DNA of 64,000 nucleotides from NCBI GenBank assembly GCA_015056765.1, contig SVFQ01000007.1, forward strand, positions 1 to 64,000. The letters run 5' to 3'. This DNA comes from Lachnospiraceae bacterium (lineage in GTDB: Bacteria; Bacillota; Clostridia; Lachnospirales; Lachnospiraceae). Numbering within the stretch: position 1 is the stretch's first letter; each line of letters starts with the position of its first letter. Below, piece by piece: positions 7,711-15,844 of this stretch. Under the pieces are notes generated by a model. It was not told the origin of the DNA, searched no databases, and was given only the letters and a program-made list of their open reading frames with translations. A program made the translations under genes and the position numbers.

Positions 7711-10104
7711 ATGATGACAATTAGAGATTTGCAGATTGGCCAAAGCGCCAGAATAGAAGAAGTGGGCGGCGAAGGAGCATTACGCCAGCACTTTTTGGAT
7801 ATGGGGGTGATTCCCGGAGCGACCGTGACCCTGGTGAAGCTTGCGCCTATGGGAGACCCTATGGAACTGCGAATCCATGGCTATGAGCTGACTTTGCGCC
7901 TTGCAGATGCAGAGAAGATTACAGCCACTCTTATAGAAAAGAAGGATGCATCAGAGTCGGATTCTTATCAGGATAAAGAACCGAAGCAGAAATCCATTAA
8001 GAATAAAGAAAAAAGGCAAGATATCGAGCATCCCGGCTTAGGCGAGGAAGGCAAATACCATGAGAAAGGCAGCGGGAATCCTTTGCCAAAGGGAGAAAAA
8101 CTGACCTTTGCGCTGGTGGGAAATCAGAACTGCGGAAAGACCACTTTGTTCAATCAGCTTACAGGCTCCAATCAGCATGTGGGAAATTTCCCGGGGGTTA
8201 CCGTAGACCGAAAAGACGGTGTCATCAAAGGCAACGACAATACCTTGATTACGGACTTGCCCGGCATCTATTCTATGTCCCCTTATTCCAGCGAGGAACT
8301 GGTCAGCAGGGACTTTGTACTAAATGAAAAGCCCAAGGCTATCATCAATATTGTAGATGCTACCAATATTGAGAGAAATCTATATCTGACCATGCAGCTT
8401 CTGGAAATGCATATGCCTATGGTAGTGGCTCTCAACATGATGGATGAGCTTAGAGGCAATGGCGGTTCAGTAGATATCAACCGCATGGAGAAAATGCTGG
8501 GGGTACCGGTTATCCCTATCTCTGCAGCGAAAAACGAAGGTATCGACGAATTAGTCAGCCACGCCATGCACATCGCTTATTACCAGGAGACTCCGGAAGT
8601 GGATGATTTCTGCGATGAAAAGGACAACGGCGGTGCTGTACATAGATGTATTCACGCCACCATTCATTTGATAGAGGATCATGCGAAAAGGGCCGACATC
8701 CCGGTGCGATTCGCGGCAAGTAAGGCAATCGAGAATGATCAGCAAATCATCGACAGATTACAGTTGGATGAAAATGAGATAGAGACCTTAGAGCACATTA
8801 CCAAGCAGATGGAGAAGGAAAGAGGCCTGGATCGAAGTGCAGCTATGGCTGACATGCGATTTGCCTTTATCGAGAAGGTCTGTCAGGAGTGCGTCACTAA
8901 GCCAAGGGAAAGCAAGGAGCATTTGAGAAGCCAGAAAATCGACCAGTGGCTGACGGGTAAATATACAGCAATCCCGATTTTTATAGCGGTGATGGCCACA
9001 GTCTTCTTCCTGACATTCAATGTGATTGGAGCTTGGCTTCAGGGCCTTTTGGAGATGGGGATAGGAGCCCTGGCAGATCTCACAGATAAAGCCCTGACTG
9101 CAGGCAATGTGAATGAAACCATACACGAACTGATCATCGGTGGCATCTTTGAGGGCGTAGGTGGTGTACTTAGCTTCCTGCCTATTATCGTCACCATGTT
9201 CTTTTTCCTGTCTATCCTGGAGGATAGCGGATATATTGCCAGAGTGGCTTTCTTTATGGACAAGCTTCTTAGAAAAATCGGTCTGTCCGGAAGAAGCATC
9301 GTACCACTGTTGATTGGATTTGGATGTACCGTTCCGGCAGTTATGTCCACCAGGACCTTGCCCAGTGACAGAGACCGCAAGATGACCATCCTTTTAACAC
9401 CATTTATGAGTTGTACGGCGAAACTGCCGATTTACACCTTCTTTGTGGCGGCCTTTTTCCCGGAAAAGGGATGGCTGGTGATTACCGGATTATACTTCCT
9501 GGGTATCGTACTAGGCGTACTGGCAGCGTTATGCTTTAAGAAGTTCCATTTCAAGGGAGAAGCAGTACCTTTTGTCATGGAACTGCCGAACTATCGCTTC
9601 CCCAGCGCCCGTAACGTCATTCAGCTTTTGTGGGAAAAAGCAAAGGATTTCCTGCAGAGAGCTTTTACCGTTATCTTCTTAGCTACCGTTATTGTATGGG
9701 TGCTCCAGAGCTTTGACTTACATTTGAATCTGGTCAGTGACCAAAAGGACAGCATACTAGCTACGATTTCCGGCTTTTTGGTACCAATCTTTAAGCCTGT
9801 AGGATTAGGAGATTGGCGCATCTGTACATCCCTGATTTCCGGCTTTATGGCCAAGGAGAGCGTGGTATCTGTCCTGGAAGTACTGTTCGGCACTACGGGA
9901 GTTACCGCGGCTATGTCTACTTTGACAGCAGCGTGCCTATTGGTGTTCTCCTTACTTTACACACCATGTGTGGCAGCTATCGCTTCCATCAAGAGGGAGA
10001 TGGGCGGCAAATGGGCTATCTGCGTGGTTCTTTGGCAGTGTGTAGTAGCCTGGATTTGTGCACTACTGGTACACGCTATCGGCGTATTGATTGGACTGGG
10101 CTAA
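7711..10104 (+). CDS. feoB: Ferrous iron transporter, FeoA-FeoB fusion
   Basis: Residues 1-75 are a FeoA SH3-like domain (IRDLQIGQSARIEEVGGEGA and MGVIPGATVTLV). A charged linker of about 55 residues follows, then the FeoB G domain (LVGNQNCGKTTLFNQLTG, about 133; DLPGIYS; NMMDE), a helical insertion domain and a polytopic permease ending in a last segment (WICALLVHAIGVLIGLG). It imports Fe(II) across the cytoplasmic membrane. The fusion makes a separate feoA unnecessary. ATG 7711 is chosen for AAGAGG 7 nt upstream; the frame also opens with GTG at 7690. No clear Fur palindrome was found in front. The next gene starts 22 nt after the stop. Confidence 0.94.
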   Translation: MMTIRDLQIGQSARIEEVGGEGALRQHFLDMGVIPGATVTLVKLAPMGDPMELRIHGYELTLRLADAEKITATLIEKKDASESDSYQDKEPKQKSIKNKEKRQDIEHPGLGEEGKYHEKGSGNPLPKGEKLTFALVGNQNCGKTTLFNQLTGSNQHVGNFPGVTVDRKDGVIKGNDNTLITDLPGIYSMSPYSSEELVSRDFVLNEKPKAIINIVDATNIERNLYLTMQLLEMHMPMVVALNMMDELRGNGGSVDINRMEKMLGVPVIPISAAKNEGIDELVSHAMHIAYYQETPEVDDFCDEKDNGGAVHRCIHATIHLIEDHAKRADIPVRFAASKAIENDQQIIDRLQLDENEIETLEHITKQMEKERGLDRSAAMADMRFAFIEKVCQECVTKPRESKEHLRSQKIDQWLTGKYTAIPIFIAVMATVFFLTFNVIGAWLQGLLEMGIGALADLTDKALTAGNVNETIHELIIGGIFEGVGGVLSFLPIIVTMFFFLSILEDSGYIARVAFFMDKLLRKIGLSGRSIVPLLIGFGCTVPAVMSTRTLPSDRDRKMTILLTPFMSCTAKLPIYTFFVAAFFPEKGWLVITGLYFLGIVLGVLAALCFKKFHFKGEAVPFVMELPNYRFPSARNVIQLLWEKAKDFLQRAFTVIFLATVIVWVLQSFDLHLNLVSDQKDSILATISGFLVPIFKPVGLGDWRICTSLISGFMAKESVVSVLEVLFGTTGVTAAMSTLTAACLLVFSLLYTPCVAAIASIKREMGGKWAICVVLWQCVVAWICALLVHAIGVLIGLG

Positions 10105-10126
10105 GCTCGGTAGAAAGAGAGTTTGG

Positions 10127-10675
10127 ATGCTTCTATACCACACCGGATTTGATCAAATCAAAGAACCTGATGTGCACTATGGTCGTAAAAATGCAGACTT
10201 TGGCCAGGGCTTTTATCTGACTGCTGAGTCGGAGTTTGCCCATAGATGGGCCGGAGAAAAGAAGAATGCGAAGACCTACGTGAATTCCTATGAGCTAGAT
10301 ACTGAAGGCCTTGTGATTCATAGATTTCAAAGGGATGAGGAGTGGTTTCAGTATATCTATGGAAACCGCCATCTAAAGCCTGACACCTTAGAGGCAGATG
10401 TGATTATAGGACCCATCGCTAATGACACCATCTATGATACTTTAGGCATCGTTACCAGTGGCTTCTTAGAACCGAAGGAAGCCATGCAGCTTCTGATGAT
10501 CGGACCGGAGTATCAGCAGATTACCTTAAAGACAAAGAAGGCTGCAACGCACCTTCAGTGGTTAGGAGCAGAAGAGCTAAGCTCTGATGAAATAGCCAAG
10601 TATCACGAAACGGTAGCTGTGGAGGAAGCAGAGTACCAGCGACTCTTTGCTACTGAATTAGAGAAATTGCAATAG
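10127..10675 (+). CDS. DUF3990 protein, ADP-ribosyltransferase-like fold
   Basis: The 182-residue product has the DUF3990 hallmarks: MLLYHTGFDQIKEPD at the N-terminus, then GRKNADFGQGFYLT and FAHRWAGEKKNAKTYVN. This family falls in the ADP-ribosyltransferase superfamily, with the YHTG and GFYLT stretches lining the presumed NAD pocket. A catalytic role is inferred only. ATG 10127 gives a start exactly at the family's MLLYHTG; the upstream codon at 10091 would overlap feoB. It is followed 18 nt later by a membrane protein gene and then a degenerate ABC protein, and may belong to a cassette with them. Confidence 0.75.
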   Translation: MLLYHTGFDQIKEPDVHYGRKNADFGQGFYLTAESEFAHRWAGEKKNAKTYVNSYELDTEGLVIHRFQRDEEWFQYIYGNRHLKPDTLEADVIIGPIANDTIYDTLGIVTSGFLEPKEAMQLLMIGPEYQQITLKTKKAATHLQWLGAEELSSDEIAKYHETVAVEEAEYQRLFATELEKLQ

Positions 10676-10693
10676 AAAGAATGACAGAAAGAC

Positions 10694-11491
10694 ATGACGA
10701 TTGAAGCTTATTTGAATCCTGATTTTACTCTATTTAAGAAACTATTATTTGGGGGAATCGCAGCCATTGTGATACTGCTGTGTAATTTCCTGCTTTATGG
10801 AAGCAGTGGTCTTTCCGGTAAGAAACGAGGACGGAAAGAACGATATGAAAGCTTACTTTTGCGCTTCTATGAACTGGTCATCTCTGCCACCAGCGTGATG
10901 TCTTTTGCTTGCGCCTATGTGGTATGTAATCATGTATATAACCTGTACCAAGGCTCTACCAGTGTGGGACCTATGGGTACCTTCTTGGAGATTTGGACCA
11001 ATTGGAAAGATTTCGCGCTGTTGTTTTTGATCTGCCTTTCCTGTTTTATCAATACCTTGATTGATAAGCTCCTGATTCCGCTGAAGGGACTTACCAGAGA
11101 CCAAATCGCGGTGGTAAGAATGCTGGGTATGTTTTATGCCATCATCATCCTGTTGTATCTCAATGTCATCGGGGATGAAAGTGAGTATGGACCGGTGATG
11201 ATGTATTACTTGGGCCTGATGGTAGGTCGTTTCGTGTACTTTGATGCGTCCTTTATGGACTTCCTGCATGCCATGAAGAATGTTTTCCTGAATCTGCCTA
11301 TGCTGATTCTAGGACTATTGGTATCAGGTAGTATGACCTTTATAGGTTTTAAGTTAGGCTATTTCCTGGAGCGAAACTACTACATTATGGGTGTATTCTA
11401 TACGCACCTGTTCTTACTGGTTGCTGTATTCGTTTTCTATCATGTACAACGCCTAACCCTCTTTCGAAAAAAGACGGAATCAGAATTTTAA
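10694..11491 (+). CDS. Polytopic membrane protein of unknown function
   Basis: A 265-residue protein with about six hydrophobic segments, the first at residues 17-36 (LLFGGIAAIVILLCNFLLYG). A basic loop (KKRGRKERYESL) follows. I do not recognise the family. It lies between the DUF3990 gene and the short ABC ATPase, with 18- and 20-nt gaps, so the three are probably cotranscribed. It could be the membrane partner of that ATPase. Confidence 0.65.
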   Translation: MTIEAYLNPDFTLFKKLLFGGIAAIVILLCNFLLYGSSGLSGKKRGRKERYESLLLRFYELVISATSVMSFACAYVVCNHVYNLYQGSTSVGPMGTFLEIWTNWKDFALLFLICLSCFINTLIDKLLIPLKGLTRDQIAVVRMLGMFYAIIILLYLNVIGDESEYGPVMMYYLGLMVGRFVYFDASFMDFLHAMKNVFLNLPMLILGLLVSGSMTFIGFKLGYFLERNYYIMGVFYTHLFLLVAVFVFYHVQRLTLFRKKTESEF

Positions 11492-11511
11492 AGGACAGCG
11501 AGTATTCAAGT

Positions 11512-12096
11512 ATGACAATCGATTTAGAAAACATAACAAAGGAATACCATGGGGAAAAGGTACTAGAGAATGTGAATGCCTCTATTGAATGGGGCAAGTG
11601 CTATGGATTTGTAGGCAGTCATTGTGGAAAAAGTGCCCTGCTGAAGATTTTCATGGGGATAGAGAAGCCGGATGAAGGCCAGGTGCATCTCATGGGAGAC
11701 TACAAGTATCCCACGCTGCATAGTGCTTATGTATCTCAACATGGGCAGCTAAATGAGAAAAAGAGCGCCATCTGGAATGTAAAGAAAGCTTATAAAAGGT
11801 TCGGTAGTAAAGGCGTTATCGATGCTTTAAGTCACTTCCTGCCGGAGGACCGGATGAAACTATCGGTGGCAGAGCTGACCCAGGTAGAGAAGCGCCAGGT
11901 AGAACTGGTTTGTGCTTGCGTCACCGCTGCAGACTTCTTTGTATTTGATGAGCCTTTCGCTGGCATGAGCGATGCAGAAAGACAGTATGCCTTAGAGTAT
12001 ATCTTAGAAGTTCGTGGCAGCAGGCCCCTCCTCATTGCTACGGAGCATGAGGAAGAGATACAGGGGATTCCAGGGATTAAAATCTATCACCTATAA
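11512..12096 (+). CDS. Short, degenerate ABC-type ATPase
   Basis: A 194-residue ABC domain with the expected order of motifs but worn active-site sequences. Walker A reads GSHCGKSA, one residue shorter than GxxGxGKS[ST]. The signature LSGGQ is replaced by LSVAELTQVEKRQVEL. Walker B (FFVFDEPFAG) and the H-loop region (IATEHEEE) are near normal. It may bind nucleotide weakly, act as a regulatory subunit, or be decaying. Only a weak ribosome site precedes ATG 11512. The gene closes the feoB-DUF3990-membrane protein run and is followed by two hairpins. Confidence 0.7.
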   Translation: MTIDLENITKEYHGEKVLENVNASIEWGKCYGFVGSHCGKSALLKIFMGIEKPDEGQVHLMGDYKYPTLHSAYVSQHGQLNEKKSAIWNVKKAYKRFGSKGVIDALSHFLPEDRMKLSVAELTQVEKRQVELVCACVTAADFFVFDEPFAGMSDAERQYALEYILEVRGSRPLLIATEHEEEIQGIPGIKIYHL

Positions 12097-12101
12097 AAAA
12101 T

Positions 12102-12175
12102 CCATGCAGTAAACGACTGCATGGCTACAGTCTGTACCGTCAGTGTTAGGACACTGACGGTATTTTATTTTTTTT
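12102..12175 (+). terminator. Tandem hairpins ending in a strong terminator
   Basis: The first hairpin has CCATGCAGT and ACTGCATGG arms (12102-12124) and no T-run. The second has 12-bp arms TACCGTCAGTGT and ACACTGACGGTA (12135-12162) followed by TTTTATTTTTTTTT. The second is a strong intrinsic terminator isolating the next operon. Confidence 0.9.
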
Positions 12176-12205
12176 GGGATTTGAAAAATATGTGAGAATA
12201 TGGTA

Positions 12206-12241
12206 TTGTTGGTATATACAAACGTTGGCATATACCAACAA
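12206..12241. promoter_or_regulatory. 12-bp inverted-repeat operator of the XRE gene
   Basis: TTGTTGGTATAT (12206-12217) and ATATACCAACAA (12230-12241) are perfect reverse complements around a 12-nt spacer. The spacer also repeats GTTGG-ATATAC in direct orientation. It ends 13 nt before the XRE start codon, over its ribosome site. This placement fits autoregulation by the XRE protein. Confidence 0.75.
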
Positions 12242-12254
12242 TCTGGAGGACGAT

Positions 12255-12587
12255 ATGACGATTAGTGAAAGATTGTTTGGAATAATGGAAGAAAAAGGGG
12301 TTTCGATACCAGAACTATCACGTATGACTGGTATTTCGAGGCATACGATTTTTGATTGGCATAGGAAAAATACCAACCCTGGTGCAGATAAGATTATGAT
12401 TATTTGCGAGGTATTAGGTATTACTCCTGAGGAACTTCTTATAGGTAAAGAAGAGGATAATGCAGTTGGATTTGTGAGTACAGATAATCTTGATGTTCAG
12501 ATTATGAATGGATGCCATAATCTTTCGGATGCAAAAAAGAAAAGATTGTTAGCATATGTAAGTATGCTAACGAATACAAAGGAGTAA
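12255..12587 (+). CDS. XRE-family regulator, probable antitoxin
   Basis: A 110-residue protein with an N-terminal HTH (RLFGIMEEKGVSIPELSRMT, then GISRHTIFDWHR) and a short C-terminal tail ending KKKRLLAYVSMLTNTKE. ATG 12255 follows GGAGG with 6-nt spacing; the longer frame from 12174 would run through the operator. Size, operator placement and a BECR-nuclease-like gene 8 nt downstream suggest an antitoxin that represses its own operon. That role is inference. Confidence 0.8.
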   Translation: MTISERLFGIMEEKGVSIPELSRMTGISRHTIFDWHRKNTNPGADKIMIICEVLGITPEELLIGKEEDNAVGFVSTDNLDVQIMNGCHNLSDAKKKRLLAYVSMLTNTKE

Positions 12588-12595
12588 ATACAGGT

Positions 12596-13120
12596 TTGGA
12601 CAGAAGTACGGAGATAATTACAAATAGTGAGGGTAAAAGAATTGTTCGAATAAAAGATATACGCTTTAAGGGAAAACGAACTGTAAACTGGGATGAAGTA
12701 AAAGAATACCTTAAAGACTATGTTGACGAAATGTACCAGACAGCTAACGGTGAAGATGTGATATATATTGGAAACGATTTGCCGGATGAGTATACAGGCT
12801 CTCGATATACACATAAGCTGATGGGGGCTATAGCAAAGGCCAAGGCTAACGCAACTCAAGGTATTCCAGAACTGATTGAAATAGCAGATAATAAGCGATA
12901 CAGGGAGAATCAGGATAGTAGACATATCCGTAATGCTCGCTTCGGATGGTATCGTTACGATACGAGATTTGAATTACCGGTATTAGATGAAGCGGGGAAT
13001 GTTGAAAGATATAATAGGTTTAAGGCAACACTGTTGATAAGACATGCTACAGATAATAAGATGTACCTATACGATATTTTGGACATAAAAAAAGAAACGA
13101 GCAACTCCCTCGGCTCCTAA
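12596..13120 (+). CDS. PBECR-like nuclease domain protein, probable toxin
   Basis: The 174-residue product resembles the phage Barnase-EndoU-ColicinE5/D-RelE-like (PBECR) nuclease domain that sits at the end of large polyvalent proteins of clostridial phages and conjugative elements. Recognisable stretches are YIGNDLPDEYTGSRYTHKL, AKAKANATQGIPELIEIA, GWYRYDTRF and YLYDILDIKKETSN. Here the domain is free-standing and directly behind an XRE gene, the layout of a toxin-antitoxin pair. The TTG start at 12596 is assigned from the 8-nt gap; the AAAGGAG at about 12579 is somewhat far. RNA cleavage is inferred from the fold, not shown. Confidence 0.72.
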   Translation: MDRSTEIITNSEGKRIVRIKDIRFKGKRTVNWDEVKEYLKDYVDEMYQTANGEDVIYIGNDLPDEYTGSRYTHKLMGAIAKAKANATQGIPELIEIADNKRYRENQDSRHIRNARFGWYRYDTRFELPVLDEAGNVERYNRFKATLLIRHATDNKMYLYDILDIKKETSNSLGS

Positions 13121-13230
13121 GGAGCTTACTGGACACAAAACCCATTCCTTTCATGAAAAGAGTATCAAAAAGTGTGGTCAAAGTCAACTAGATAATGCGT
13201 TGAGTCGTTTGCAAATATGAGAGAGAATAC

Positions 13231-13854
13231 ATGAAAACACGAGAAGAAGCACTAAAATTCGGATTATCATTTCCGGATACCTACCAGGATGCACCGTTCC
13301 ATGATGAAAACTGGCAATTAGTAAGATGCAAATTAAACAAAAAGGCCTTCTTATGGAGCTATGAGAAGGATGGTCAAATCTGTTTAAATCTGAAAGTAGA
13401 TCCAATCAAGGCTTGGTTTTGGCGGGATCGATACGAGGCAGTAAAGCCTGGTTACCATCAAAATAAAGAGCATTGGAATACGGTAATCTTGGATGGCAGC
13501 ATTCCGGATGCGGATATCGAATTGATGATAGCAGAGAGCTATGACCTCATTAGTGATACGCCGGCAAAGCGCATCTATGAGGCAGTGAAGCAGATACCCT
13601 ACGGTCATGTGGCGACTTATGCGCAGATTGCAGAGGTGGCAGGCGACCGGAAGATGGCCAGGGCAGTAGGAAACGCCTTACATAAGAATCCGGACCCGGA
13701 CCATATCCCGTGCTTCCGTGTAGTAAATGCAAAAGGAGAACTGGCAGGTGAATTTGCTTTTGGTGGCGCCGGTGTCCAGGCAAAACTTCTGGAAGCAGAG
13801 GGCATCGAAGTGATAGATGGTAAGGTGGATTTAAAGAAATATCAGTGGAAATAG
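13231..13854 (+). CDS. YjbR/MmcQ domain fused to MGMT-like DNA methyltransferase
   Basis: Residues 1-100 match MmcQ/YjbR (FPDTYQDAPFHDENWQLVRC). About 108-190 match the DNA-binding domain of O6-methylguanine-DNA methyltransferase (IPYGHVATYAQIAEVAG). The alkyl-acceptor motif reads PCFRVV (Cys about 161) instead of PCHRVI. The acceptor cysteine is kept but the adjacent histidine of the catalytic relay is Phe. The protein may repair alkylated bases or only bind them, as alkyltransferase-like proteins do. It is monocistronic, with its own terminator 3 nt downstream. Confidence 0.85.
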   Translation: MKTREEALKFGLSFPDTYQDAPFHDENWQLVRCKLNKKAFLWSYEKDGQICLNLKVDPIKAWFWRDRYEAVKPGYHQNKEHWNTVILDGSIPDADIELMIAESYDLISDTPAKRIYEAVKQIPYGHVATYAQIAEVAGDRKMARAVGNALHKNPDPDHIPCFRVVNAKGELAGEFAFGGAGVQAKLLEAEGIEVIDGKVDLKKYQWK

Positions 13855-13856
13855 AA

Positions 13857-13889
13857 AGAGACCGGGACAAGGAACCCGGTCTCTTTTTT
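13857..13889 (+). terminator. Rho-independent terminator
   Basis: AGAGACCGGG and CCCGGTCTCT arms followed by TTTTT, directly after the YjbR-MGMT stop codon. Confidence 0.92.
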
Positions 13890-13939
13890 ATGAGAGAAAA
13901 GTGACGCCTGCAAATACAGGAATCACGCAACATGGCTGA

Positions 13940-14482
13940 TTAGTCTACGAAACGATGGAACAGCTTGTGGATACCCATCTTCCAGCAAAGAATCATGGAA
14001 AGGATAGCGCCAAGTGCACCCTGTGCGATTTCGTAAGGAAGCTTTACCATAGCGTACTCGAAAGTACTGTATACGTAGATTTTACCTAGGGTATAGCCCA
14101 CTACCATGATGATGGCACCGATAAATACTCCAATACCGGCTGCTAATTGAGGACGGTTTTTTAAGGTCTTATGTGCAATCAGAGAGATGACTGCAGCCTG
14201 AAGCCCGTGGGTTACCAGGGATACAAACATAGGAGCTGGATAGAAGAGCAGGTCTCCAAGGAAGGAGCCGATGCCACCTACTACGAAAGCTTCAAATGGA
14301 TTTAAAAGCATAGCTGCAAGGCAAATTACTACGTCGCATAGATATAAGTGTCCACCAGGTACAGGAATACCGAAGGAAGAAAAAGCGATATTCAGTGCCA
14401 TGAATAAACCGGTCATAGTGATGCGAATGGTGGCAATTTGTGCTGTTTTTGGTTGAGTCTGTGTTGCCTGAGTTGTCTGCAT
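13940..14482 (-). CDS. ECF transporter S component
   Basis: A 180-residue hydrophobic protein with the S-component pattern: a first helix after MTGLFMALNIAFSSFG, then GGHLYLCDVVICLAAMLL and the conserved GGIGSFLGDLLFYPAPMF. It would bind a vitamin and dock to a shared EcfAAT module encoded elsewhere. It is divergent from a MocR-type regulator gene 110 bp away. In Firmicutes that arrangement is often a vitamin B6 uptake gene (PdxU type) under a PdxR-like regulator. The pyridoxine assignment is inference from context. Confidence 0.82.
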   Translation of the reverse strand: MQTTQATQTQPKTAQIATIRITMTGLFMALNIAFSSFGIPVPGGHLYLCDVVICLAAMLLNPFEAFVVGGIGSFLGDLLFYPAPMFVSLVTHGLQAAVISLIAHKTLKNRPQLAAGIGVFIGAIIMVVGYTLGKIYVYSTFEYAMVKLPYEIAQGALGAILSMILCWKMGIHKLFHRFVD

Positions 14483-14546
14483 AATTGTTCTCCTCTTGTT
14501 TCAATGATTTGTGTTTACTTAACTTGCTTTAGAGGTTATCATGTAA

Positions 14547-14592
14547 CTGGATATATAAAAATGACCAAAATGAAAGTGAATGATATAACCAG
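14547..14592. promoter_or_regulatory. Inverted repeat abutting the MocR start codon
   Basis: CTGGATATAT (14547-14556) and ATATAACCAG (14583-14592) are inverted repeats with one mismatch. The right arm touches the ATG at 14593 and contains TATAAC, a possible -10. No Shine-Dalgarno sequence precedes this ATG, so a leaderless transcript is possible. A related GGTTATCA lies at 14534. The site lies between divergent genes and could be the regulator's operator. Confidence 0.45.
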
Positions 14593-15762
14593 ATGAAAAA
14601 GAGAGAGGAAACGCAAAAACAAGAGCCGGCATATATTCAACTGTATCATGGACTGGTGCGGGATATCGTGGCCGGAGTCTATCCTTATAGAAGCAAACTG
14701 CCATCTAAACGTGTGCTGGCAGATAAGAAGGATGTCAGTGTGATTACCGTGGACCATGCACTGGAACTCTTAAATGAAGAGGGCTATGTACAAAGTAAGG
14801 AAAGAAGCGGCGTTTATGTCATCTACAAAGCAGAAGATTTTTTAAAAGAAGGATGGGAGCATGAAAGCACCGGGCTGAAAGCAGAGACAGACTATCTCGA
14901 GAAAGCAAACAAAGGGATAGATGTGGCAGATACTTCTTGGAAAAGTGAAAAAAATGAGGAAGGGATCACAGCGCCCTATAGGGGAGGCTTTCCCTTTTCC
15001 GTATTGGCGAAAACCATGCGCCGTGTCATCTTAGACTATGATGAAAAGATTCTAATCAAGTCTCCTAACCATGGTTGTCAGGAGTTGCGAAATGAAATTT
15101 GTCACTATCTGGCAAGAAGCCGTGGCATCGACATTCGCCCGGGCCAGGTCATCATCGGTTCCGGTGCGGAGTATCTCTATGGACTCATTGCCCAGATGCT
15201 GGGACCTGGGAGCGTGGTAGCTTTGGAAGACCCTTCTTATGGCAAAATTAGACAGGTGTATGAAGCCATGGGTCATACCTGCGAGATGCTACCGATAAGG
15301 GAAAACGGTATCGCCACGAAAGACCTGGAAAAGACCGGAGCACAGATTCTCCATGTGACACCATTTAATAGTTACCCCTCCGGTGTGACTGTGGACATCT
15401 CCAAGAAGATGGAATACCTTCGTTGGGCGAAGCAGAAAAACCGTATCCTGGTGGAGGACAATTATGATTCGGAATTGACCGTATCCAGAAAAGTAGAGCA
15501 GCCCCTTTTCTCCATGGATGATGAAGCGAAAGTGATTTACCTTAATACCTTCTCCAGAACCCTGGCGCCTTCCATGCGTATCGGGTACATGATTTTGCCC
15601 CGCGGTATGGTGAAAACATTTGAAGAAAAGCTGGGCTTTTATTCTTGTCCGGTACCTATCTTTGACCAATATGTGCTGGCGGAACTTTTAAAGAGCGGTG
15701 ATTTTGAGAGACACATCAACAGGGTAAGAAGAAAGCGACGCGGTGATTTGAAAAATTCTTAG
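14593..15762 (+). CDS. MocR-family (GntR-aminotransferase) regulator, C-terminally truncated
   Basis: Residues 8-75 are a GntR winged helix (YIQLYHGLVRDIVAGVYPYR, then SKLPSKRVLADKK). From about 130 the protein is a fold-type I aminotransferase domain with TPFNSYPSGV, the acidic DNYDSEL motif and the PLP-lysine region (NTFSRTLAPSMRIGYM; the lysine position reads R or T here). MocR proteins are usually 450-490 residues; this one stops at 389, right after the HINRVRRKRR helix, losing about 70-80 residues. Adding one A to the A5 run at 15751 would extend the frame by 14 more residues before another stop. The regulator may be impaired. Confidence 0.82.
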   Translation: MKKREETQKQEPAYIQLYHGLVRDIVAGVYPYRSKLPSKRVLADKKDVSVITVDHALELLNEEGYVQSKERSGVYVIYKAEDFLKEGWEHESTGLKAETDYLEKANKGIDVADTSWKSEKNEEGITAPYRGGFPFSVLAKTMRRVILDYDEKILIKSPNHGCQELRNEICHYLARSRGIDIRPGQVIIGSGAEYLYGLIAQMLGPGSVVALEDPSYGKIRQVYEAMGHTCEMLPIRENGIATKDLEKTGAQILHVTPFNSYPSGVTVDISKKMEYLRWAKQKNRILVEDNYDSELTVSRKVEQPLFSMDDEAKVIYLNTFSRTLAPSMRIGYMILPRGMVKTFEEKLGFYSCPVPIFDQYVLAELLKSGDFERHINRVRRKRRGDLKNS

Positions 15763-15780
15763 AGAATCTGGGGATAACCG

Positions 15781-15810
15781 TTGCGGATGCGCTTGTAGCC
15801 TAGGTATAAT
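15781..15810 (+). promoter_or_regulatory. Promoter of tldD
   Basis: TTGCGG (15781-15786), an 18-nt spacer and a perfect TATAAT (15805-15810), 34 nt before the tldD start codon. Confidence 0.7.
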
Positions 15811-15844
15811 GATTTTTGGAGACACGAACACAGGAGGAGATTTT

